This document shows, one piece after another, positions 50,681-57,550 of a DNA stretch of 64,000 bases. The position numbers and the translations under genes were made by a program. The DNA comes from Chitinophaga eiseniae (lineage in GTDB: Bacteria; Bacteroidota; Bacteroidia; Chitinophagales; Chitinophagaceae), in the NCBI RefSeq assembly GCF_012641265.1, contig NZ_JABAHZ010000003.1:372001-436000 (forward strand), given 5' to 3'. Under the pieces are notes generated by a model, which saw nothing but the letters and a program-made list of their open reading frames with translations, made no database searches and was not told the origin of the DNA. How positions within the stretch are numbered: position 1 is the stretch's first letter; each line of letters begins with the position of its first letter.

Positions 50681-51253
50681 CTATATCTTGTCTAACGGTA
50701 TACGCCCCGGCGCTTTTAACTGCTTAAACTGGCTGGGCGTGAGACCTGTAACTTTCTTGAATTGAGCCGAAAGATGCGCTACGCTGCTATATCCGAGCTT
50801 ATAACTGATTTCGCTTAAACTTAACTCATTATATACCAGCAGTTCTTTAACCCGTTCTATCTTCTGTTGAATAATATATTGTTCAATCGTAGTGCCCTCT
50901 GTTTCAGAAAAGAGATTGCTGAGATAATGATAATCCTTTTGCAACTTCCCTGCCAGTAAAGTAGAAAAATTTTCTCTCATTTCATCCAATTCAGAATGAT
51001 GCACTGCCTGCACAATAATGCTCTTTATACCGGCTATCAATTGCTGCTTCCTGTCGTCGATCAGTACAAATCCTTCCTGTTGTAATAACCCCGATAATTT
51101 TTCCTGTTGCGGCTCTGTTACTATTCCCTTCACCGTTACCTTTCCCAGCTGAATATCAAGGATATCCAACTGCTGTTCCGTGAGTATATTCGTGACCACC
51201 TTGATACAACGTGGGCAAACCATATTTTTTATATACAGATCTGTTGTAGGCAT
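50681..51253 (-). CDS. AraC-family regulator with an N-terminal heavy-metal-associated (HMA) domain
   Basis: A 190-residue fusion. Residues 1-65 form an HMA-like ferredoxin fold: MPTTDLYIKNMVCPRCIKVV with Cys13 and Cys16, then DIQLGKVTVKGIV. A linker follows, and residues about 95-185 are an AraC HTH: LQKDYHYLSNLFSETEGTTIEQYI, LSEISYKLGYSSVAHLSAQF and GLTPSQFKQLK. The CxxC pocket suits Cu(I) or Zn(II), so metal probably controls DNA binding directly. It ends a run of minus-strand genes containing an exported HMA protein and a HYC_CC_PP protein, three bases after the beta-barrel gene. Confidence 0.82.
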   Translation of the reverse strand: MPTTDLYIKNMVCPRCIKVVTNILTEQQLDILDIQLGKVTVKGIVTEPQQEKLSGLLQQEGFVLIDDRKQQLIAGIKSIIVQAVHHSELDEMRENFSTLLAGKLQKDYHYLSNLFSETEGTTIEQYIIQQKIERVKELLVYNELSLSEISYKLGYSSVAHLSAQFKKVTGLTPSQFKQLKAPGRIPLDKI

Positions 51254-51256
51254 CGA

Positions 51257-52120
51257 CTACTTTTTGATATTAAAGATGTTGTGTTCCACCCTGATTAAAA
51301 AAGAGTTGAACGTATTTCTTGGCATATCGCCGGCCACCTGCGCCCGGTACGACAAATCCAGCCGGGTGGTGCTATTGAAAATAAACTGTACAGCAGGGGC
51401 AATATCCAGGTAGGAGCCACGGCCTGCTCCATCGGTATTCGTTTTTCCCAACAGCTCCAGGTACAGGTTTAAGTTGGTTTGCTGGAAGCTTTTATACTTC
51501 ACCGGCAATACCAGGTAACCTGCCGAAAGACTGTAGTTGATGGCATTCCGAGAGAAGTCGTCCGGGATATTATCTTTCACGTTATTCATATAACGGGAAT
51601 ATCCCAACGTGGTAGACAATGCCAGCTTATGCAGTAACTGGGTAGCAATAATCCCACCGTTTACCCCTGAGGTAGCGCCTTCCAGGTCGAGCTCCTTGTT
51701 ATTATAGGGCCGCATGGGATGAGTGCCGGCAGCCATCACCGGGTAGTAAGGGTTGTCGATCACAGCTCCCCGTACATAAGCCGCCATGCGGAAATGCGCA
51801 TGCTGCTGATCCAGCGACAGGAAGCGATACTTTGCATAAACGCTTCCTCCTTCCGCCCGAACCGACGACTGCATCATATTAGACGCATATCCCTGCAGGT
51901 GTAACATCAACTTCTTGTTGACGCCCCACATGATTTCAGGCTCAAAACGCATCCCGTTTTCCCCGGAATGCTCCATATTAAAAAACTTATTGGTCAGCCG
52001 TATGCCAAGAGAGTGGGCGGGCATATTGCTCGCCGGCTCCGTATTTACGTATAATTCCTGGGCAGATAGGATGCCGTTGCCAGCCATGATTGCCACTGCT
52101 ATCATCAAAAATTTCTTCAT
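51257..52120 (-). CDS. Putative outer-membrane beta-barrel protein of the metal locus
   Basis: 287 residues from the ATG at 52120, which gives a signal peptide (MKKFLMIAVAIMAGNGILSAQ). The mature part shows short alternating strands with Tyr/Phe girdles (GSVYAKYRFLSLDQQH, YSLSAGYLVLPV, NLNLYLELLG) and an end NTFNSFLIRVEHNIFNIKK. The sequence around residues 45-60 (ANKFFNMEH-like, with Met and His) might bind metal. I do not recognise a named family. It lies 13 bases after the exported HMA gene and 3 bases before the HMA-AraC gene, so it belongs to their operon. Confidence 0.68.
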   Translation of the reverse strand: MKKFLMIAVAIMAGNGILSAQELYVNTEPASNMPAHSLGIRLTNKFFNMEHSGENGMRFEPEIMWGVNKKLMLHLQGYASNMMQSSVRAEGGSVYAKYRFLSLDQQHAHFRMAAYVRGAVIDNPYYPVMAAGTHPMRPYNNKELDLEGATSGVNGGIIATQLLHKLALSTTLGYSRYMNNVKDNIPDDFSRNAINYSLSAGYLVLPVKYKSFQQTNLNLYLELLGKTNTDGAGRGSYLDIAPAVQFIFNSTTRLDLSYRAQVAGDMPRNTFNSFLIRVEHNIFNIKK

Positions 52121-52133
52121 ATGCCGGCAAGTA

Positions 52134-52682
52134 TTAAATGGTAACGTGATATACCCGCTTGGAAGCAACCGTTGCATCTGTTTTGCAGCAATCGCCTGTC
52201 ATCATTCCCGTCTTATAGCAGGGCATACTTGTTTCGGTACTGAATTTTTTGAACTGTTTGGCAGACACAAAGTCCTTATCGATCACCGTAATATCTTTAT
52301 CGCCTGTTAATACCTGGTTTTTCACATCCATGAAATGCAGGGTATTACCAGCAAAAGCCACATGGGCATCGTTTTTAATGCTTACTCCTTCAAAATTTGC
52401 GGTCATCACCAGCTTACCAACAGAAAAACCGGCGTCTTCCACTTTTGCTTTGATAGCATCGATATTCACCGGTACATTGGATTTGAAAGTGAGTACGAAA
52501 GTGGTATTATCCAGGTCGGTATCTATCTTATCTACAAAAGGCAGTGATTCCAGGGCTTCATAGGTTGCTTTTGAACACATGGCGCAGGTAAGACCCGTAG
52601 CATGTACGCTGGCTTTTTTAAATTGGGCATTGGCGCCAAAAGTCAGGCCCAGTGCGAGCAATATAATGGATATTGTTTTCAT
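52134..52682 (-). CDS. Exported heavy-metal-associated (HMA) domain protein
   Basis: A 182-residue protein with signal peptide MKTISIILLALGLTFGANAQ. An HMA domain covers residues about 22-95, with the CxxC motif GLTCAMCSKATYEAL (Cys33, Cys36) and the KVEDAGFSVGKLV end. The C-terminal part adds a second cysteine group, MPCYKTGMMTGDCCKTD. In the periplasm it could bind and pass on copper or zinc. It is 13 bases before the barrel gene and follows the HYC_CC_PP gene after 82 bases. Confidence 0.85.
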   Translation of the reverse strand: MKTISIILLALGLTFGANAQFKKASVHATGLTCAMCSKATYEALESLPFVDKIDTDLDNTTFVLTFKSNVPVNIDAIKAKVEDAGFSVGKLVMTANFEGVSIKNDAHVAFAGNTLHFMDVKNQVLTGDKDITVIDKDFVSAKQFKKFSTETSMPCYKTGMMTGDCCKTDATVASKRVYHVTI

Positions 52683-52764
52683 GATAAATGATCTGATTAA
52701 ATAAATAAAATGAATAGAAACGTCATAACTGTACAGCTCCGTAGTAAACGGAATACAGTATGCA

Positions 52765-53157
52765 TCAGATCAGGAAAGTGCAGTTGCGGAGGAAAATAGG
52801 GGTGGTAATGAGATCCGGCGGGTCATGCCGATCACCGCTGATCCAGGTGGCGGCAACAGCTAATGCAGGAACAGGCAGTATTCTTACTGGTAACTGCATA
52901 TCTGTAGTAGTAACATTCAATGTTTGTTGCACCGCTTTGGCTGCCTGGTGCGATGCTGTTACCTTACAAAACTTGAATTCATTCTTGCAACAATCCATGC
53001 CTTTCGATGGCTTATGACATTGCTGGCAAAAATCTGCCGGCGTATCCAGCCACTCCACCGATGCCAGTTTCCCCATACAATAGTGCACGTTTACCGCAAA
53101 TCCGCTGGTAAGCGTCACATACAGGATGGCAAATAATATGGTAAAAAAGCGTTTCAT
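52765..53157 (-). CDS. HYC_CC_PP family cysteine-rich exported protein
   Basis: 130 residues from the ATG at 53157; the longer frame to 53253 crosses an inverted repeat and the promoter. The signal MKRFFTILFAILYVTLTSGFAV is followed by the family pattern NVHYCMGKL (His25, Cys27), ADFCQQCH (Cys44, Cys47) and GMDCCKNEFKFC (Cys56, Cys57, Cys64). The name reflects these conserved His, Cys and Pro residues. No function is established. The Cys/His array and the HMA neighbours strongly suggest metal binding in the periplasm. A TATCTTTG element at 53167-53174 lies 9 bases upstream. Confidence 0.8.
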   Translation of the reverse strand: MKRFFTILFAILYVTLTSGFAVNVHYCMGKLASVEWLDTPADFCQQCHKPSKGMDCCKNEFKFCKVTASHQAAKAVQQTLNVTTTDMQLPVRILPVPALAVAATWISGDRHDPPDLITTPIFLRNCTFLI

Positions 53158-53166
53158 GTTGAACAA

Positions 53167-53174
53167 CAAAGATA
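53167..53174 (-). promoter_or_regulatory. Bacteroidota -7 element (TATCTTTG) for the metal-response operon
   Basis: Minus-strand TAnnTTTG ending 9 bases before the HYC_CC_PP ATG, the same spacing as at mtaB. The leader would be almost absent. Confidence 0.55.
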
Positions 53175-53193
53175 GTCGAAAAAGGCGAAAGCG

Positions 53194-53291
53194 TAAAGCA
53201 TAATGCAAAAAGCTATTATGTAACATGATCATTGCGATGTTAAATATTTGCAAAAACCAGGTTACATAATAGCTTTTTACTTTATGCTTTA
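53194..53291. repeat. Long inverted repeat, copy D of the AAGCTATTG family
   Basis: 53194-53224 pairs with 53261-53291 over 31 positions with two mismatches; the loop is 36 bases. The arm contains GCAAAAAGCTATTATG. It lies after the porin gene and immediately upstream of the promoter of the metal-response operon. Confidence 0.88.
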
Positions 53292-53301
53292 TGTCTTTAT
53301 A

Positions 53302-55287
53302 CTAATTAATAAACCACCATCTTAAACCAACCCTGAAGGCGAAATTGTTGTAAGGGTATAGTGGTGCTGCAAAATTGTTGTTACCGATAAAAGTATTCAG
53401 GTTCTCCGCCCGGATATAGGCTGAAAATGATTTGATCCGGAAGTTGGCGAAAGCGGCAATATCCGGCAGATCGTTACTGATTTTTACCTTGTTCTGGTAA
53501 ATAAACTGTCCGCTCAGCGGGGAATAATCATCCGCATAATAGCCGGTGTTATAACGCAGCTCAATACCCGTTACCAGGTTCAGGTTAGTATATAGCCTCT
53601 TTTCAAAGGCAAAGCGATGACGGGTCCAGATAGCAGGGACGTTTAACGGGCCATTGCCATGTAGTTGCTGGAAGGCAACATCCGCATACCAGGCAAAAGG
53701 CTTAATAGCGAATTTCTTACTGAACGTTATCTGCAGCAGGTTGAACAGCGAATTATACTGGGCGCTGTGCGTATAGTCCTTAAAATAAGTGTAGTTGGTA
53801 AACAGGAAATAGTTCACCGCCAGTGTATAGTTCAGCTTACGGTTGTCGGTGGCAAACTGCAGCTGGGTAATATTTTCCTTGGATAAGGAGGTGTTATACC
53901 AGGCATCCTTATTACTGTTGAAATACTTGTATACGTAGGATGGTTCCTTATTTACGTTGTTGACCGACAGGCGTACATCTCCCAAAAGATCATTGATATG
54001 GCGTCTGAGCATCCCGGAAACAGCATAATCGCCAATATTCTGGCCCATCAGGTAAAACTCGCCTTTGGCAGAAAAGTCCCATTGCTGGTTACGGGTTTTA
54101 TTACGGTACTCTCCATGCAAAGCCAGGTTGCCGAAGTTGATATCAGCGTCCAGGAAGGTACCGGAAATAGATTCAAACCTGGCTCCTACATTAATAAAAT
54201 GCGCCAGGTTGCCACGCATCGGGAACTGTATGAGCGACAAATCGTTAGAAATCATTTTCCACGTGTGTTTTGCTGTCACAGTGTCCTGGTTGCTCTGAGG
54301 ATAAAAATTATAATGGGAGAAGTAAAAGGTAGAATCCGGAGAACTGTCTATAAACTGGTAACTATCGTTCTGATAGTTAAAAGTATACTGGACGCGGAAT
54401 ACCGGGTCGTACTTATATATATCCAGCGTATCGTTCACATGAATACTATCGCCCCTTCCCCAGTCGTATTGCTGCTGGATCAGGAAGCCTGTTTCCCGGT
54501 AACTGGATTTCACCGGCAAGCTACCGCCGCCAAAGAACGCATAGGCCTGTGACGTATTGTTGCCAAGGTTTACCGGGATGGTTTTCCGTTGCCCATACCC
54601 TCCTGCATTCAGAAACGTATCGCTCCTGATACCGCCATTTTCGCCCCCGTTAATTTTGTTGTAGTAGAAGCTCATGTAGGTATTAGCGCGCTTATTCTTG
54701 CTCTGATAACGGGCAGTAAACCGGTAAATATCGTGATTGGTATTCTGTGTACGGTAATATCCCGGTGCATTGATTTTGCGGTAGTCGAAGGCAAAATTAA
54801 AGCGTTCGGTGCGGTCCTGCGTATGCGACAGTCCTATTACCTGTTCCTGCTTACTGCCTACCAGGTATTGCAATTCCGTGTAGGGCTTGGTGGTATGATA
54901 AAAGCGGGCATCTGCATGGGAATTGGAATATATATCATAGGAATGAAAGCCCGCATCAAATCCGGGTTTCATCAGCGGGGTGTATATCATGTTATACGCG
55001 GCGCTACCGGTATTTCCCAGGGTGGTATAGGAAGATGGTATCCGCAGGTATTTTGTCTGGAAATCGTTCACAGAGGAGTCTATCCTATAATCGGTAGGCT
55101 CACCGAGTACACGGTAGGTCACTGTGATGGTATCCGGTTCGTGTGTATGCTTTGCCGTGTCCCGCTGCATTTTACTGTTGCCGCCTCCACCACCGCCCAT
55201 ATTACCGAAGCGGCCAGTGTTGTACTGCGCCATCAATTGATTCCCGCAAAAAAACAGCAGGGCTATGAAAATGAAAAGTTGCCTCAT
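53302..55287 (-). CDS. Porin_10-family putative outer-membrane porin
   Basis: A 661-residue exported protein (signal MRQLFIFIALLFFCGNQLMAQ) with a Gly-rich segment (GNMGGGGGGN) near residues 28-37. It then fits the putative porin family PF14121, for example TKPYTELQYLVGSKQEQ and many short amphipathic strands ending RVGLRWWFIN. It probably forms a large barrel; substrates are unknown. It lies 19 bases after the purine nucleoside phosphorylase gene on the same strand, so the two are likely co-transcribed. A porin next to PNP suggests uptake of nucleosides, which is inference. Confidence 0.8.
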   Translation of the reverse strand: MRQLFIFIALLFFCGNQLMAQYNTGRFGNMGGGGGGNSKMQRDTAKHTHEPDTITVTYRVLGEPTDYRIDSSVNDFQTKYLRIPSSYTTLGNTGSAAYNMIYTPLMKPGFDAGFHSYDIYSNSHADARFYHTTKPYTELQYLVGSKQEQVIGLSHTQDRTERFNFAFDYRKINAPGYYRTQNTNHDIYRFTARYQSKNKRANTYMSFYYNKINGGENGGIRSDTFLNAGGYGQRKTIPVNLGNNTSQAYAFFGGGSLPVKSSYRETGFLIQQQYDWGRGDSIHVNDTLDIYKYDPVFRVQYTFNYQNDSYQFIDSSPDSTFYFSHYNFYPQSNQDTVTAKHTWKMISNDLSLIQFPMRGNLAHFINVGARFESISGTFLDADINFGNLALHGEYRNKTRNQQWDFSAKGEFYLMGQNIGDYAVSGMLRRHINDLLGDVRLSVNNVNKEPSYVYKYFNSNKDAWYNTSLSKENITQLQFATDNRKLNYTLAVNYFLFTNYTYFKDYTHSAQYNSLFNLLQITFSKKFAIKPFAWYADVAFQQLHGNGPLNVPAIWTRHRFAFEKRLYTNLNLVTGIELRYNTGYYADDYSPLSGQFIYQNKVKISNDLPDIAAFANFRIKSFSAYIRAENLNTFIGNNNFAAPLYPYNNFAFRVGLRWWFIN

Positions 55288-55306
55288 CCGAAAGTAACAA
55301 AAGCTT

Positions 55307-56128
55307 TTATAGTTGCCGGATTAATTCACTAAAGATAAGCGTAAGCTTTGGTTCTGCCTCTTTGGCAGCAGCCAGTACTTCTTCGTGGGTGATCACGTTT
55401 TCCTCTTCCCGGATACCAATATCGGTGATCACGCTCATGGCAAATACTTTCAAACCAGCATGCGCTGCTACAATCACTTCGGGTACCGTACTCATTCCTA
55501 CGGCATCGCCGCCGATAATGTGCATGTATTTATACTCTGCCCTGGTTTCGAAGGTAGGTCCCTGTACCCCTACATACACGCCACTATGTAAAAATATATT
55601 GTTACCGGCTGCAATTTTATTGGCCGCCGTAATCAGCGCTCTGCTATAGGGTTCGCTCATATCCGGAAAACGGGGTCCCAGCGTATCCTCATTCTTGCCC
55701 CTGAGCGGATGTTCCGGCTGCAGGTTAATATGATCCCGGATGATCATCAGATCGCCCACTTTAAAAGCAGGGTTCATACCTCCGGCGGCATTGGATATAA
55801 ATAAAGTATGGATTCCCAGGGCTTTCATAACTCTCACAGGGAAAGTGACTTCCTTCATGGAAAATCCTTCATAAAAGTGAAAACGCCCTGCCATAGCTAC
55901 TACAGGCTTTCCCTGCATGTATCCCAGGATCAATTTACCCGAATGTCCCTCTACGGTCGATTCAGGAAAATGGGGTATATCGCTGTATTTGATTTCTATG
56001 CTGCGCTCTATTTCCTGGATCAGATTTCCCAACCCGCTGCCCAGTATAATGCCTGCTACTGGCTCTTCTTGCCAGAATTTACTGATATATTCCTTCGCCG
56101 CGGTGATCTTTGCTGTTAGTTCACTCAT
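55307..56128 (-). CDS. Purine nucleoside phosphorylase
   Basis: Cleaves purine nucleosides with phosphate, giving base and ribose-1-phosphate. 273 residues from the ATG at 56128. This is the trimeric class I (PNP-I/PunA) type: LGSGLGNLIQEIE near residue 30, VEGHSGKLILG near residue 61, FISNAAGGMNPAFKVGDLMIIRDHIN near residues 110-135 and GVQGPTFETRAE near residue 185. The N239-type specificity residue sits in VITDIGIRE-like context. A TAACTTTG element at 56174-56181 precedes it. Confidence 0.93.
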   Translation of the reverse strand: MSELTAKITAAKEYISKFWQEEPVAGIILGSGLGNLIQEIERSIEIKYSDIPHFPESTVEGHSGKLILGYMQGKPVVAMAGRFHFYEGFSMKEVTFPVRVMKALGIHTLFISNAAGGMNPAFKVGDLMIIRDHINLQPEHPLRGKNEDTLGPRFPDMSEPYSRALITAANKIAAGNNIFLHSGVYVGVQGPTFETRAEYKYMHIIGGDAVGMSTVPEVIVAAHAGLKVFAMSVITDIGIREEENVITHEEVLAAAKEAEPKLTLIFSELIRQL

Positions 56129-56173
56129 CTGTTTATACATTAGTTAAAAGTCGGATTTAAAAATCAACCCGCG

Positions 56174-56181
56174 CAAAGTTA
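56174..56181 (-). promoter_or_regulatory. Bacteroidota -7 element (TAACTTTG) for the PNP-porin unit
   Basis: A minus-strand TAnnTTTG, 45 bases before the preferred PNP start at 56128. The divergent sucC gene starts at 56256. Confidence 0.5.
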
Positions 56182-56255
56182 TTTTTTAATTCACAAATGA
56201 CTGCAGTTTTATATTTAAATCATAATGACCTATTTTAGCGGCAAATTTTATTCCG

Positions 56256-57467
56256 ATGAACTTACACGAGTACCAGGCTAAAGAACTGTTGAAAAAATAT
56301 AATGTACCGGTACAGGAAGGTATCCCGGTAGATACCCCTGAAGCGGCTGCGGAAGCATATAAGCAGCTGAAAGTGCAATTTGGTAATGAATTTGCCGTTG
56401 TTAAGGCTCAAATACATGCTGGTGGACGCGGAAAGGGTAAGATCCGTGGTACAGAACAAAGAGGTGTGGCAGTAGGAAAAAATGCTGAAGATATCAAAAC
56501 CATAGCTGGTAATATACTGGGCGGTACACTGGTAACCATCCAGACCGGCGAAGCAGGTAAACTGGTAAATAAGGTACTGGTAGCACAGGACGTTTACTAT
56601 CCGGGCGCCAACCCTGTAAAGGAATTCTACCTGTCTATCCTGCTGGATCGCGCTAAAAGCCAAAATGTTATCATGTATTCTACCGAAGGTGGTATGGATA
56701 TCGAAGAGGTAGCACACAGCACGCCTGAAAAAATATTTAAAGAGTGGGTAAAACCAAATATGACCCTGCAGCCCTTCCAGGCACGCAACATCGCGTTCAA
56801 CTTCGGGTTGACCGGCGAAGCGTTCAAAAACATGGTGAAATTTGTAACCAACCTCTATAACGCATACGTAGGACTGGATTGCAGCATGCTGGAAATCAAC
56901 CCGCTGTTCAAAACCAGTGATGATAAGATCATTGCCGTAGATGCTAAAGTAAACCTGGACGACAACTCCCTGATGCGTCATCCTGACCTGGAAGCACTCC
57001 GCGATATTTCTGAAGAAGATCCTACCGAGGTAGAAGCCAGCAAGTTTAACCTGAACTTCGTAAAACTGGATGGTAACGTAGGTTGTATGGTAAACGGCGC
57101 CGGTTTGGCCATGGCTACCATGGATATGATTAAACTGAGCGGTGGTGAGCCGGCTAACTTCCTGGACGTAGGTGGTACTGCCAACGCACAAACTGTAGAA
57201 GCAGGTTTCCGTATCATCCTGAAAGATCCTAAGGTAAAAGCTATCCTGATCAATATCTTCGGTGGTATCGTTCGTTGCGACAGGGTAGCGCAGGGTGTAA
57301 TTGATGCTTACAAATCCATCGGTAACATCACTGTACCTATCATTGTACGTTTGCAGGGTACTAACGCTGCTGAAGCAAAAGCACTGATCGAAGAAAGCGG
57401 ACTGAAAGTACAATCAGCAATCCTCCTCAGCGAAGCAGCTGCCCTGGTAAACAAAGCAGTAGCTTAA
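56256..57467 (+). CDS. sucC: Succinyl-CoA ligase, beta subunit
   Basis: SucC with SucD makes ATP or GTP from succinyl-CoA in the TCA cycle. The 403-residue product has the N-terminal ATP-grasp motif MNLHEYQAKELLKKYNVP, KAQIHAGGRGKGK, GCMVNGAGLAMATMD near residue 275 and NIFGGIVRCDRVAQGVI near residue 330, all conserved. SucD is not next to it, so the two subunits are encoded apart. A strong hairpin (57497-57532) follows. Confidence 0.97.
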   Translation: MNLHEYQAKELLKKYNVPVQEGIPVDTPEAAAEAYKQLKVQFGNEFAVVKAQIHAGGRGKGKIRGTEQRGVAVGKNAEDIKTIAGNILGGTLVTIQTGEAGKLVNKVLVAQDVYYPGANPVKEFYLSILLDRAKSQNVIMYSTEGGMDIEEVAHSTPEKIFKEWVKPNMTLQPFQARNIAFNFGLTGEAFKNMVKFVTNLYNAYVGLDCSMLEINPLFKTSDDKIIAVDAKVNLDDNSLMRHPDLEALRDISEEDPTEVEASKFNLNFVKLDGNVGCMVNGAGLAMATMDMIKLSGGEPANFLDVGGTANAQTVEAGFRIILKDPKVKAILINIFGGIVRCDRVAQGVIDAYKSIGNITVPIIVRLQGTNAAEAKALIEESGLKVQSAILLSEAAALVNKAVA

Positions 57468-57496
57468 TATCAGGCATACAAAAATCCTTTAAAATA

Positions 57497-57532
57497 AGAG
57501 AGGGCTGACTACCGGTGTAGTCAGCCCTCTTT
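57497..57532. terminator. 14-bp hairpin terminator between sucC and the PBP1A gene
   Basis: AGAGGGCTGACTAC (57499-57512) pairs exactly with 57517-57530. The flanks give U-rich ends in both directions for these convergent genes. Confidence 0.9.
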
Positions 57533-57550
57533 CTTGATATATCTTTTCGT

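Noticed and set aside
53158..53253. N-terminal extension of the HYC_CC_PP protein up to 53253
   Set aside because: It would include the inverted repeat and the TATCTTTG element, and the 53157 start begins directly with a good signal peptide.
56262..57413. A 383-codon antisense open frame across sucC
   Set aside because: It is the reverse reading of a conserved gene and carries no recognisable motif, signal or ribosome site.
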